A stretch of 64,000 nt of DNA from Pseudonocardia sp. HH130629-09 (GCF_001294645.1 NZ_CP011868.1:3782001-3846000); one strand, 5' to 3'. Counted from the first letter of the stretch, positions 19,694 to 29,692 are shown. Notes: generated from the sequence alone by a model not told the origin. Numbers and translations: made by a program.

Positions 19694-20953
19694 TCAGTCC
19701 TCGGGCGGGGCCTCGCCCAGCTCGTCGGCGTCCGCACCGGCGGCGGTGATCTCCTCCTTGACCACCCCGTAGGCGACCCCGGGGCCGTAGCCCTTGCGCG
19801 CGAGCATGCCGACCAGCTTGCGGGCACTGGACTGCCGCTCCTCGCGGCTCCCGATGGGCAGGCTCCGCAACCGCCGCACGACGAGCTCACGGGCCCGGTC
19901 GCGTTCGGAGGCGTCGTCGATGCCGGTGAGTGCCTCGTCGGCGATCTCGCGGTCGACGCCCTTGCGGTGGAGCTCCATCGCGATCGCCCGCCTACCGAGG
20001 CCGCGGTGACGGTGCCGGGACCGGACCCACTGTTCGGCGAAGGCCTGGTCGTCGACGAGGCCGACCTCGTCGAACCGCTCGAGGACGCGGTGCGCGACCT
20101 CGTCGGGGATCTCCTTGCGGCGCAGCGCGTCGCCGAGCTCCTTGACCGTGCGGGCGCGGTCGGTGAGCAGGCGCAGGCAGATGTCGCGAGCGCGGCTCTC
20201 CTGCTCCTGCGGTGTCTCGACGCGCGGGGTGCGCTCCTCGCTCCGGCGGCTCCCCCGGCCGCGACGCTCGCCACGACGACGGCCACGGGAGGTGGCGCCC
20301 GTCTCCCCGGTGCCCGTCGCTTCGGTGCCCGGCCCGGCAGGTCCGGTGCTCCGGGACAGATCGGCCCCGGCGCCCGGAGTGGTCGTGGCCGCCGCGGTAC
20401 CCGCACCGGTCAGGGCCGCTGCGGTGGCCGGGCGCCGGCGGGGGGTCCCACGGTCGCGGCGGGCTCCGCCGCGCTGTGTGCCCCGCCCCGACAGCTCCTC
20501 GAACGAGACCACGCGGGGCGCGCCGGATCCGTCGCCACCACCGTCCGTGCCGCTGCCCGCAGCGGGGCAGGGGGCGGGGTCGTCGAAGGTCAGCCTGCGG
20601 ACCGGGGCGGGCTCCGCCACCCCGTCCGTCGCAGCGTCGGCCGCCGGATCCGTCGGCCGGGCCGTCGCCGGCGGGTCGGTGATCGCCGCGGTGGCCCCGT
20701 CGGCGCCGCTGAGCGTCGCGAACGAGACCTGGTGCGGACTCGCGTCCCACCCGGGGACGGCCGGGGGCTCTGCAGCGGGCTCCCCCGGTTCGGCGCCGGT
20801 CGGGTCGGCGGTCCGGATCGCGGGCGGATCCGGTGCGTCGGCGCCCGACGGGGTCACGCCGAACAGGTCGTCGAGCGGGACGGTGCGGGGCCCGGTCGGC
20901 TCCGCACCGTCCTGTCCGGACGTGCCTCCGGACCCGTCGTGGTCGCCGGTCAC
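19694..20953 (-). CDS. recX: Recombination regulator RecX with long disordered N-terminus
   Basis: RecX binds and restrains RecA filaments. The conserved RecX region is the last 165 residues or so of this 419-residue protein: ICLRLLTDRARTVKELGDAL, then DDQAFAEQWVRSRHRHRGLG, then AIAMELHRKGVDREIADEAL and a C-terminal RKGYGPGVAYGVVKEEI. The first 230-250 residues are low-complexity, rich in Pro, Ala, Gly, Asp and Thr, then a basic RGRRRGERRGRGSRR stretch. The GTG start lies two bases after the recA stop, so expression is coupled. RecX proteins are usually 150-270 residues long, so this one is long. Confidence 0.93.
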   Translation of the reverse strand: MTGDHDGSGGTSGQDGAEPTGPRTVPLDDLFGVTPSGADAPDPPAIRTADPTGAEPGEPAAEPPAVPGWDASPHQVSFATLSGADGATAAITDPPATARPTDPAADAATDGVAEPAPVRRLTFDDPAPCPAAGSGTDGGGDGSGAPRVVSFEELSGRGTQRGGARRDRGTPRRRPATAAALTGAGTAAATTTPGAGADLSRSTGPAGPGTEATGTGETGATSRGRRRGERRGRGSRRSEERTPRVETPQEQESRARDICLRLLTDRARTVKELGDALRRKEIPDEVAHRVLERFDEVGLVDDQAFAEQWVRSRHRHRGLGRRAIAMELHRKGVDREIADEALTGIDDASERDRARELVVRRLRSLPIGSREERQSSARKLVGMLARKGYGPGVAYGVVKEEITAAGADADELGEAPPED

Positions 20954-20955
20954 GC

Positions 20956-22008
<1,053 letters not shown>

Positions 22009-22074
22009 CTCTTGACTCCTCGCTGGTGGTCGACGGTCGGGTCCTGCTGGTGTCTTTCGGGGAGGCACACCACA

Positions 22075-22097
22075 ACGGTATGGGGTACCCCTGACAG
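22075..22097 (-). promoter_or_regulatory. RecA-independent (PafBC-type) DNA-damage promoter of recA
   Basis: On the minus strand CTGTCAGGG, eight bases, then TACCGT fits the pattern TTGTCRGTG-N8-TANNNT (seven of nine in the first box, all fixed positions in the second). This motif drives RecA-independent damage induction through PafBC in mycobacteria. It lies about 70 bases before the recA start. Confidence 0.6.
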
Positions 22098-22182
22098 TTT
22101 CGGGCCCGGATCGGCGCCTGTGGACAACTCGTCCGACACCACGCCGCAGGACCGGTAACGCAAGCCCTGCCCGAACCGTAGA

Positions 22183-22196
22183 CGAACACGCGTTCG
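22183..22196. promoter_or_regulatory. LexA (SOS) box upstream of recA
   Basis: CGAACACGCGTTCG is a perfect CGAAC-N4-GTTCG palindrome, the actinobacterial LexA operator core. It lies 175 bases before the recA start and 85 bases upstream of the PafBC-type promoter, implying a second, LexA-controlled promoter. Confidence 0.75.
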
Positions 22197-22267
22197 ATCC
22201 GACACCGCGACACGCCGACCGGGCGCCCACGGGAGCCGAGCGGTCGGCACGACCGCCCGGCACACCG

Positions 22268-22462
22268 CTACCGCCGTGCGGGTGGGACCTCGTAGGCCGC
22301 GCACACCGCGCGCCAGATCCGGCGCAGGTCGACGCCGGCCTCGATCGCCTGCTCGACGGTCCGGCCGCCGAGCTCGGAGAAGACGTGGTCGCGGGACAGC
22401 GACGCCGCCCGCACCGGCCCGAACTCGCCCTCCATCAGTTCCCGGAAGTGGCTCAGTCGCAC
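22268..22462 (-). CDS. DUF3046 family protein
   Basis: A 64-residue protein with the DUF3046 pattern: [35 protein letters not shown] and [16 protein letters not shown]. The family is actinobacterial, of unknown function, and very often directly upstream of recA, as here. The GTG start fixes the usual N-terminus. Between it and recA lie the LexA box and PafBC-type promoter, so recA is separately controlled. No signal or membrane segment is seen. Confidence 0.88.
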   Translation of the reverse strand: MRLSHFRELMEGEFGPVRAASLSRDHVFSELGGRTVEQAIEAGVDLRRIWRAVCAAYEVPPARR

Positions 22463-22539
22463 GTCCGCGAGGGTAGACGGGTCACCCGTTCCGTGCGGTG
22501 TCCGCCCGATGACGCCCCGGAGCAGGTAGCCTGGGTGAT

Positions 22540-22701
22540 ATGTCCGAACTGCTCGCCACCGTCCCGGTCGACGTCGCCGACGAGGTCCTCGCGACGACCG
22601 GCATCGGCTCGCCACTGGCGTGGCAGATCGTGTCCCTGCTCGCGCTGCTGTCCGCGCTGGTCGTGCTGGTGCGCTGGTGGCTCCACCAGCGCCGTCGCTG
22701 A
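22540..22701 (+). CDS. Small single-pass membrane protein, 53 residues
   Basis: A short frame that starts MSELLATVPVDVADEVLA and then has one hydrophobic helix (WQIVSLLALLSALVVLVRWW) ending in a basic tail LHQRRR. The helix with positive residues after it predicts an N-out, C-in single-pass protein. Third codon positions are almost all G or C, as in real genes here. The ribosome site is weak (GGTGAT right before the ATG). No family is recognised. It is divergent from DUF3046 and converges on an MFS remnant. Confidence 0.5.
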   Translation: MSELLATVPVDVADEVLATTGIGSPLAWQIVSLLALLSALVVLVRWWLHQRRR

Positions 22702-22710
22702 GGGTCCCGC

Positions 22711-23116
22711 TCAGCCGGCCGCCGGGCGTCCCGCACCGGCCGAACGCACCGCCACCAGCAGGAACGGCACCGTCACCACGACTGCCACCGCGCCGAGCAG
22801 CGCGTCGGACGACACCGTCACGAGCACCCCGGCCACGATTCCGGCGGCGGCACCGGCCAGGTTCATCGCCACGTCCACCGAGCCCTGCACCCGCGGCCGG
22901 TCGGCCACCGCCAGCGACTCCGTGAGCTGGGCCGAGCCGCCCACCACCGCCGCCGACCGCGGGTGAGCCGGACAGCCGGGAGGCGACCAGCGAGCTCGCG
23001 GCGATCGAGGTCGCGACGGCCGTCCCGCCGAGCACCTGCACCATCGCGAGAACCGTCAGCAGCCGGGGCTGCGCGGGGTCCTGGGCCGGGGAGACAGCGT
23101 CGGGTGCGGCGGTCAC
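22711..23116 (-). pseudogene. MFS transporter remnant with internal deletion
   Basis: The left and right ends of an MFS transporter are present but the middle is gone. The N-terminal 54 residues (from GTG at 23116) read LLTVLAMVQVLGGTAVATS and LVASRLSGSPAVGG. The C-terminal part, in another frame from 22947, reads LTESLAVADRPRVQGSVD, then two hydrophobic helices (AGAAAGIVAGVLVTVSS; AVAVVVTVPFLLVAV). A normal member is about 400 residues, so roughly 270 are missing. The junction near 22950 is in a run of GGC/GGT codons, which may have mediated the deletion. Confidence 0.7.
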
Positions 23117-23197
23117 GGACGGATGCTGCCGTGCGACGGCCGCCGTGCGCCAGGGCGTTACGCTCCGGCCCGGCCACACGAGCGGAGGACGGTGGAC

Positions 23198-23719
23198 ATG
23201 GCGGGGACGACCCCGAACGCACGCCGGTCGGCGGGCGCGAACGACGCGGAGCTGCGGAACGCCTACCGCATGGTGTCCGACGTGCTGGCCGGGGCGGTCC
23301 GCGAGACGCTCGCCGCGCCGGGGCCCGATCCGGCCCGGTTCGCCGTGCGCCGGCTGACCGCGGTCGACCGGGACGTGCCGCCGGACGCCACGCCGCCCGG
23401 CTGGTCGCTGGCCTTCCTGGTGCTGGCCGACTGGTACGACGCCGCCCGCGCCGCGCTGGTCGACCACGACGACCGCGCCGAGCGGGCGCTGGCCTGGATC
23501 GGGCAGAACCTGGGTCCGCGCTACGCGGCCCGGGCGCGCTACACCATCGCCCCGCTCGTCGAGCCGGCCGACGCCCGCGAGACCTCGCACTACGTCGACG
23601 CGCTGGGCGTGGACTTCCTGGCGTCGATGGTCTGGACGGTCGCGGCGGTCGTCGCGGAGTTCCCGGCCGAGGACGCCGCGGAGGTCTGGCCCCGTACCAG
23701 GGCCGACGCCGCCCGCTGA
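23198..23719 (+). CDS. Hypothetical protein, 173 residues
   Basis: A soluble, mostly helical protein. It opens MAGTTPNARRSAGANDAELR, has the conserved-looking WSLAFLVLADWYDAARAALV and an aromatic/acidic segment YVDALGVDFLASMVWTVAA, and ends with acidic and basic residues. GGAGG lies ten bases before the ATG; a GTG six bases upstream is an alternative start. Codon use is normal. I do not recognise the family, and no cysteine cluster or nucleotide motif is visible. It lies just upstream of lhr and may be co-transcribed. Confidence 0.7.
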   Translation: MAGTTPNARRSAGANDAELRNAYRMVSDVLAGAVRETLAAPGPDPARFAVRRLTAVDRDVPPDATPPGWSLAFLVLADWYDAARAALVDHDDRAERALAWIGQNLGPRYAARARYTIAPLVEPADARETSHYVDALGVDFLASMVWTVAAVVAEFPAEDAAEVWPRTRADAAR

Positions 23720-23749
23720 CCTCGCAGGTCACGCCCGGTTCGACGGGAA

Positions 23750-23782
23750 CTCGGCGGGTGCTCGGCGGGTGCTCGGCGGGTG
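23750..23782 (+). repeat. Three perfect 11-base tandem repeats upstream of lhr
   Basis: CTCGGCGGGTG is repeated three times without change at 23750-23760, 23761-23771 and 23772-23782, just upstream of the lhr start. It may be simple slippage or affect lhr expression. The sequence alone does not show a role. Confidence 0.85.
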
Positions 23783-23801
23783 ACTGTCGGACCCCACCCG
23801 C

Positions 23802-26800
23802 ATGATGGTCGGCGTGACCGCACTCGAGGGCTTCTCCCCCGCCACCCGCCAGTGGTTCGAGGGGGCCTTCGCCGCGCCCACCGCGGCCCAGGAGGGCGCC
23901 TGGTCCGCGGCACAGGCCGGGCGCAACGCCCTCGTCGTCGCGCCGACCGGGTCCGGCAAGACCCTGGCCGCGTTCCTCTGGGCGCTCGACCGGCTCGCGG
24001 TGACGCCACCGCCCGCCGAACGCAAGCACCGCTGCCGGGTCCTCTACGTCTCCCCGCTCAAGGCCCTCGCCGTCGACGTGCAGCGCAACCTCCGCTCGCC
24101 GCTGACCGGCATCCGCCAGGCCGCGCAGCGGCTCGACGAGCCGGTTCCGGACATCACCGTCGGGATGCGCACCGGCGACACCCCGGCCGACGAGCGGCGC
24201 CAGTTCCAGCGCACCCCGCCGGACGTGCTGGTGACCACTCCGGAGTCGCTGTTCCTCCTGCTCACCTCGGCCGCGCGGGAGTCGCTGCGCGGGGTGACGA
24301 CCGTGATCCTCGACGAGGTGCACGCCGTCGCCGGCACGAAGCGGGGGGCGCACCTGGCGGTGTCGCTGGAACGGCTCGAGGAGATCACCGAGGCCACCCC
24401 ACAGAGGATCGGGCTCTCGGCGACCGTGCGCCCGGTCGACGAGGTCTCGACGTTCCTGTCCGGTACGCGCCCGGTCGAGGTCGTGCAGCCCGCGATCCCC
24501 AAGACGATCCGGGTCGAGGTCCAGGTCCCGGTGCCCGACCTGGCCGCGCTCGACGAGCGGCCCGCGCCGGGCAGCACCGACGAGGAGGTCGTCGGGTCCG
24601 CCGCGGGCACCGCACGCAGGCCCTCGATCTGGCCCGCCGTCGAGGAGCGGCTGCTCGGCCTGGTGCGCGAGCACCGGTCGACGATCGTGTTCTCCAACTC
24701 CCGCCGGCTCGCCGAGCGGCTGACCTCCCGGCTCAACGAGCTCGCCGCCGAGCAGGAGGCCGCCGCACTGGAGGAAGCCGCCCACCTCGACACCGCGCCG
24801 GGCGCGTTCCCGGCCGAGGCGGTCGGGCAGTCCGGGGTGGGCGGCGGGGTCGCACCGACGGTCGCCAAGGCCCACCACGGCTCGATGTCGCGTGACCAGC
24901 GGACCCTGGTCGAGGAGGAGCTGAAGTCCGGCGTGCTGCCGTGCGTCGTCGCGACGTCCAGCCTGGAGCTGGGCATCGACATGGGCGCGGTCGACCTGGT
25001 CGTGCAGGTCGAGGCACCGCCGTCGGTCGCGTCCGGGCTGCAGCGGGTCGGGCGCGCCGGGCACCAGGTGGGCGCGGTGTCCGAGGGTGTCGTGTTCCCG
25101 AAGTACCGCGGGGACCTCGTGTCCTGCGCCGTCGTCGCCGAACGGATGACGACCGGGTCGATCGAGTCCACCCGCTATCCCCGGAACCCGCTCGACGTCC
25201 TGGCCCAGCAGATCGTCGCGATGGTCGCGATGGAGTCGTGGCGGCTGTCCGACCTGGCCGCGACGGTCCGCCGGGCGGCCCCGTTCGCGGCGCTGCCGGA
25301 CTCCGCGCTGCACTCGGTGCTCGACATGCTGGCCGGGCGCTACCCGTCCGAGGAGTTCGGCGAGCTGCGCGCCCGCATCACCTGGGACCGGGTCACCGAC
25401 GAGCTGCGCGGGCGCCCGGGTGCGCAACGCCTGGCCGTCACCTCCGGCGGCACCATCCCCGACCGCGGCCTGTTCACCGTGATGACCCCGGGCGGCGCGG
25501 ACGGCGCCGGGTCGCGGGTCGGTGAGCTCGACGAGGAGATGGTCTACGAGTCCCGAGTCGGGGACACGTTCCTGCTGGGGACCTCGTCGTGGCGGGTCGA
25601 GGACATCACCCACGACCGCGTGATCGTCACTCCGGCGCCGGGGGTGCCCGCCCGGATGCCGTTCTGGAAGGGCGAGTCGATCGGTCGGCCGCTGGAGCTG
25701 GGCCGGGCGGTCGGCGCGTTCGTGCGCGAGATGTCCGGGCTGGCCGACACCGAGGCCCGCGAGCGCGCCACCGCGGCCGGGCTCGACGCGTGGGCCTGCG
25801 ACAACCTGCTGTCCTACCTGCGCGAGCAGCGTGAGGCGACCCGGCACGTGCCGAGCGACCGCACGATCCTGGTGGAGCGGTTCCGCGACGAGCTGGGCGA
25901 CTGGCGCCTCGTCGTGCACTCGCCGTTCGGTGCTCAGGTCAACGGGCCGTGGGCACTGGCGATCGCGGCCCGGATGCGGGAGCGACGCGGGGTCGAGGTG
26001 AGCGCGTCGGGCGCGGACGACGGGATCGTGCTGCGCCTGCCGGACGCGGTCGACGACAACGGCACCGAGGTCGTCCCGAGTGCGGAGGACGTGCTGCTGG
26101 AACCGGGCGAGATCGAGCAGATCGTCGTCGCGGAGCTGGGGAACTCGGCGCTCTACGCCTCCCGGTTCCGGGAGTGCGCCGCGCGGGCGCTGCTGCTGCC
26201 CCGTCGCGACCCGCGCCGCCGCAGCCCGCTGTGGCAGCAGCGCCAGCGCTCGGCACAGCTGCTGGGCGTGGCGGGCAAGTTCGAGCAGTTCCCGATCACC
26301 CTGGAGGCGATGCGGGAGTGTGTGCAGGACGTCTACGACCTGCCGGGGCTCCGCGAGCTGATGGGCGACGTCGCCGCGCGCCGGGTCAAGGTCGTCGAGG
26401 TCGAGTCCGCGCAGCCGTCGCCGTTCGCGCGCAGCCTGCTGTTCGGCTACGTCGGGATGTTCCTCTACGAGGCCGACGCACCGCTGGCCGAGCGCCGCGC
26501 GGCCGCCCTGTCGCTGGACTCGACGCTGCTGGCGGAGCTGCTCGGCTCCGAGGCGATCCGGGAGCTGCTCGACCCGGAGATGCTGGCCGAGATCGAGGGG
26601 CAGCTGCAGCGCACCGCCCCGGAGCGGCACGCCCGTGACATGGAGGGTGCCGCGGACCTGCTCCGCTTCGTCGGTGACCTGTCCGAGGCCGACGCGCGGG
26701 CCCGAGGCGTCGACCCGGCGTGGCTGGCGCAGCTGGAGCGCGACCGCCGGGCGCTGCGGGTGCGGATCGCCGGTGAGGAACGCTTCATCGCGATCGAGGA

Positions 26801-28838
26801 CGCCGGGCGCATCCGGGACGCGCTGGGCACGGCGCTGCCGGTCGGGGTGCCGGAGGCCTTCACCGAGCCGGTGCCCGACCCGCTCGGGGACCTCGTGCTG
26901 CGCTGGGCACGCACACACGGACCGTTCACCGCCGCCGAGCTCGCCCGTCGCTTCGGGCTGGGAGTGGCCGTGGTCGCCGGGGTGCTGGAACGGCTCACCG
27001 GCACCGGGCGGCTGATGAAGGGCGAGCTGCGCCCGCAGGCCTCGGTGCCCGCCGGATCCGGCGGTGAGCTGGAGTACTGCGACGCCGAGGTGCTGCGCCG
27101 GCTGCGGCGCGCGTCGCTGGCGAAGCTGCGGCACGAGGTCGAGCCCGTCGAGCAGCGGGCGCTGGGGCGGTTCCTGCCGCAGTGGCAGGGCGTGCAGGTG
27201 CGGTCGGGTTCCGAGCGGCGCGGCCGGGTGCGCCGTGCACCGGGGGCGGAGGACGTGCTCGGTGTGGTCGAGCAGCTCGCCGGGGCGCCGCTGCCGGCGA
27301 GCGCGGTCGAGTCGCTGGTGCTGCCCGCCCGGCTGCCGGGCTACACCCCCGCGCTGCTCGACGAGCTGACCGCCGCCGGTGAGGTGACCTGGGTCGGGTG
27401 CGGCGCGCTGTCCGGGCAGGACGGCTGGCTCGCGCTGGCCCCGGCCGACGTGGCGGACCTGCTGCTGCCCGCCCCGGACCTCGACACCGCGGGCACCCCG
27501 CTGCACACCGCGGTGCTGGCCGCGCTCGGGCTGACCGACCCGGCCGCGCTGACCGACCCGGGGGCGGCGCCCGATTCCGGGGGCGGTGCGCTGTTCTTCC
27601 GCGAGCTCGCGACCCGGGCCGGGGTCCTGCTGACCGAGCAGGGCGAGCCGGCTCCCTCCGACGACGACGTCGTCGCCGCCGTCTGGGACCTGGTCTGGGC
27701 GGGTGCGCTCACCAACGACACGCTCGGCCCGCTGCGGGCCCGGCTGTCCGGGGGCGGCTCGCGACGGGGCGCCTCCGGGCGGCAGGGCGGGGCGCATCGC
27801 ACGGCGCGGCGACCGGCCCGCGGACGCTACGCACAGCTGCGTGCGGGGCGGCCGTCGATGCCCAGCCGGACCGGGCCGCCGTCGGTCGGCGGGCGCTGGT
27901 CGGTGGCGGTGCCGCGCGAGCCCGACCCGACCCGCCGTGCGCACGCCGCCGCGGAGGCGTTCCTGGAGCGTCACGGCGTGCTGACCCGGGGCGCGCTGGG
28001 CACCGAGCGGGTCACGGGTGGGTTCGCCGCGGTCTACAAGGTGCTCCGGGCGATGGAGGAGTCCGGCCGGTGCCGACGCGGCTACATCGTCGAGGGGCTG
28101 GGCGCGGCGCAGTTCGCGGTGCCGGGTGCGATCGACCGGGTCCGGGCACTCGCCGGGATCGAGAGCGGCCCGTCCCCCGCCCCGCCGACCGGTCCGCGCC
28201 GCCTCGGCGCCGGGCCGGGCGCGGTCGTCACCGACCCCACCGACCGCACCGGGTCCGCCGGCAGGGCCGGGTCCGTGGACCGGGCCGGGGACGGCGAGCC
28301 CCTGCCCGACGCCCTCTCCGGCGACGCGGCCGGACTCCCGATGTCCGACGACCCGTACGCCGGGGTGCCCGACGACCTGCGCGGCGGGCTCGGCGGCGCG
28401 GGTCGCCACGCCGAGTTCGACGGGGGCGCCGGTCGCCGCCCGCAGGCGCCGCGGGAGGCGTGGCGCGAGCTGTCCCGGGTGGTGCTCGCCGCCACCGACC
28501 CCGCGCAGCCCTACGGCGCCGCCCTGCCGTGGCCGGACACGACCGGCGAGACCCGGCACCGCCCCGGTCGCAAGGCAGGCGCCCTGGTCACCCTCGTCGA
28601 CGGGGCGCCAGCGCTCTACGTCGAACGCGGCGGGAAGTCCCTGCTGTCGTTCACCGAGGACCGTGACGAGCTGCGCGCCGGGGCCGAGTCGCTCGCCGGG
28701 GCGGTGCACGAGGGCTGGCTGGGGTCGCTCGCCGTCGAGCGCGCCGACGGACAGGACTCGCTGGCCTCGGCGCTGTCGGAGGTGCTCACCGAGGCCGGGT
28801 TCCGGGTGACGCCGAAGGGGCTGCGGCTGCGGGCCTGA
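23802..28838 (+). CDS. lhr: ATP-dependent helicase Lhr (long form)
   Basis: A large superfamily-2 helicase of DNA repair that moves 3' to 5' on single-stranded DNA. The 1678-residue protein has Walker A APTGSGKT (about residues 47-54), the DEVH box (about 171-174), LSATVRPVDEV for motif III, and motif VI LQRVGRAGHQ (about residue 415). The winged-helix, beta-barrel and Lhr-specific modules follow, then the long C-terminal region found in the full-length form. Residues about 1446-1543 are Pro/Gly/Asp-rich and look disordered. The start could also be the ATG at 23805 or the GTG at 23814, where the conserved N-terminus begins. Confidence 0.93.
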   Translation: MMVGVTALEGFSPATRQWFEGAFAAPTAAQEGAWSAAQAGRNALVVAPTGSGKTLAAFLWALDRLAVTPPPAERKHRCRVLYVSPLKALAVDVQRNLRSPLTGIRQAAQRLDEPVPDITVGMRTGDTPADERRQFQRTPPDVLVTTPESLFLLLTSAARESLRGVTTVILDEVHAVAGTKRGAHLAVSLERLEEITEATPQRIGLSATVRPVDEVSTFLSGTRPVEVVQPAIPKTIRVEVQVPVPDLAALDERPAPGSTDEEVVGSAAGTARRPSIWPAVEERLLGLVREHRSTIVFSNSRRLAERLTSRLNELAAEQEAAALEEAAHLDTAPGAFPAEAVGQSGVGGGVAPTVAKAHHGSMSRDQRTLVEEELKSGVLPCVVATSSLELGIDMGAVDLVVQVEAPPSVASGLQRVGRAGHQVGAVSEGVVFPKYRGDLVSCAVVAERMTTGSIESTRYPRNPLDVLAQQIVAMVAMESWRLSDLAATVRRAAPFAALPDSALHSVLDMLAGRYPSEEFGELRARITWDRVTDELRGRPGAQRLAVTSGGTIPDRGLFTVMTPGGADGAGSRVGELDEEMVYESRVGDTFLLGTSSWRVEDITHDRVIVTPAPGVPARMPFWKGESIGRPLELGRAVGAFVREMSGLADTEARERATAAGLDAWACDNLLSYLREQREATRHVPSDRTILVERFRDELGDWRLVVHSPFGAQVNGPWALAIAARMRERRGVEVSASGADDGIVLRLPDAVDDNGTEVVPSAEDVLLEPGEIEQIVVAELGNSALYASRFRECAARALLLPRRDPRRRSPLWQQRQRSAQLLGVAGKFEQFPITLEAMRECVQDVYDLPGLRELMGDVAARRVKVVEVESAQPSPFARSLLFGYVGMFLYEADAPLAERRAAALSLDSTLLAELLGSEAIRELLDPEMLAEIEGQLQRTAPERHARDMEGAADLLRFVGDLSEADARARGVDPAWLAQLERDRRALRVRIAGEERFIAIEDAGRIRDALGTALPVGVPEAFTEPVPDPLGDLVLRWARTHGPFTAAELARRFGLGVAVVAGVLERLTGTGRLMKGELRPQASVPAGSGGELEYCDAEVLRRLRRASLAKLRHEVEPVEQRALGRFLPQWQGVQVRSGSERRGRVRRAPGAEDVLGVVEQLAGAPLPASAVESLVLPARLPGYTPALLDELTAAGEVTWVGCGALSGQDGWLALAPADVADLLLPAPDLDTAGTPLHTAVLAALGLTDPAALTDPGAAPDSGGGALFFRELATRAGVLLTEQGEPAPSDDDVVAAVWDLVWAGALTNDTLGPLRARLSGGGSRRGASGRQGGAHRTARRPARGRYAQLRAGRPSMPSRTGPPSVGGRWSVAVPREPDPTRRAHAAAEAFLERHGVLTRGALGTERVTGGFAAVYKVLRAMEESGRCRRGYIVEGLGAAQFAVPGAIDRVRALAGIESGPSPAPPTGPRRLGAGPGAVVTDPTDRTGSAGRAGSVDRAGDGEPLPDALSGDAAGLPMSDDPYAGVPDDLRGGLGGAGRHAEFDGGAGRRPQAPREAWRELSRVVLAATDPAQPYGAALPWPDTTGETRHRPGRKAGALVTLVDGAPALYVERGGKSLLSFTEDRDELRAGAESLAGAVHEGWLGSLAVERADGQDSLASALSEVLTEAGFRVTPKGLRLRA

Positions 28839-28861
28839 CCGGCGACACCGCGCACCCCGGG

Positions 28862-29656
28862 TCAGTACCGCCGGTTGGCCAGGACCGGGATCGCCCGGCG
28901 GGCCGCGGTGACCGCGTCGAGGTCCAGGTCCACGACCAGGGTCCCCGGTGCGGCGTCCAGCGCCGCGACGACCGAGCCGGTCGGGCCGGCGACCGTGCTC
29001 GCCCCGATCCCGGTCGGGGCGCCACCACCGGGGACCGGGCGCCCCGCCGCCTCCGGGTCCGCCTGGTCGCAGGCCGCAACGCAGGCCGTCGAGTCGAGGG
29101 CCCTGGCACGTACCAGCAGCTCCCACTGCTCCCGCTTGCCCGGCCCCGCGCCCCAGGACGCGGGCACGACGACGAGCTGCGCCCCGGCGTCGCCGAGGGT
29201 CTGGAACAGGCCGGCGAACCGCAGGTCGTAGCAGGTCGCGAGGCCGACGGTGACGCCGTCGACGGTGACCGTGACCGGCCGGTCCCCCGGGGCGACCGTG
29301 TCGGACTCGGCGAACCCGAACGCGTCGAACAGGTGGATCTTGTCGTAGTGCTCCTCGACGCCCGGGCCCGTGACGAGCAGGGTGTTGCGGACGCGGCCGT
29401 CGTCGGCGGGGGTGAACATCCCGGCGACCACGGTGACCCCCGCACCGGCGGCGATCCCGCGGACCCGGGACGCCCAGGGGCCGTCGAGGGGCTCGGCGAC
29501 CGGGCCGAGCGGCACGCCGAAGCGGCACTGGGTGGCCTCGGGGAACACGACCAGCCGCGCGCCCCGGGCGGCCGCGCCGGCGACGCCGTCGGCGACCAGG
29601 GTGAGGTTCTCCGCCGGGTCGGTGGTGGCGGCGATCTGGACGAGGGCGATCCGCAT
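28862..29656 (-). CDS. Carbon-nitrogen hydrolase (nitrilase/omega-amidase family)
   Basis: A 264-residue nitrilase-superfamily enzyme with the Glu-Lys-Cys triad: VVFPEATQC (Glu), HYDKIHLFDAFGF (Lys) and GLATCYDLRF (Cys). These cleave amide or nitrile bonds of small molecules in the cytoplasm. Length is normal for the family. It is divergent from a GntR regulator, and a TGTATAC-centred site lies in the short gap between them. With the MFS and DUF2848 genes nearby, a role in degrading an imported amide or acid is likely; the substrate is unknown. Confidence 0.9.
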   Translation of the reverse strand: MRIALVQIAATTDPAENLTLVADGVAGAAARGARLVVFPEATQCRFGVPLGPVAEPLDGPWASRVRGIAAGAGVTVVAGMFTPADDGRVRNTLLVTGPGVEEHYDKIHLFDAFGFAESDTVAPGDRPVTVTVDGVTVGLATCYDLRFAGLFQTLGDAGAQLVVVPASWGAGPGKREQWELLVRARALDSTACVAACDQADPEAAGRPVPGGGAPTGIGASTVAGPTGSVVAALDAAPGTLVVDLDLDAVTAARRAIPVLANRRY

Positions 29657-29678
29657 GGCGTCTCCTGGGGTGGTTCGG

Positions 29679-29686
29679 TGTATACG
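29679..29686. promoter_or_regulatory. GntR operator core, C-N hydrolase/GntR gap
   Basis: TGTATACG lies in the 36-base gap between the C-N hydrolase and the GntR gene. Its core TGTATAC is shared with 31697-31704 upstream of the MFS gene, and GTATAC is a typical FCD-GntR half-site pair. Control of all these genes by the local GntR is inferred. Confidence 0.5.
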
Positions 29687-29692
29687 TGTCGT

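Noticed and set aside
23735..23750. GGTTCGAC sequence resembling a tRNA T-loop
   Set aside because: The flanks do not form a T-stem, and no anticodon or acceptor arm is nearby. I found no tRNA or rRNA gene in the window.
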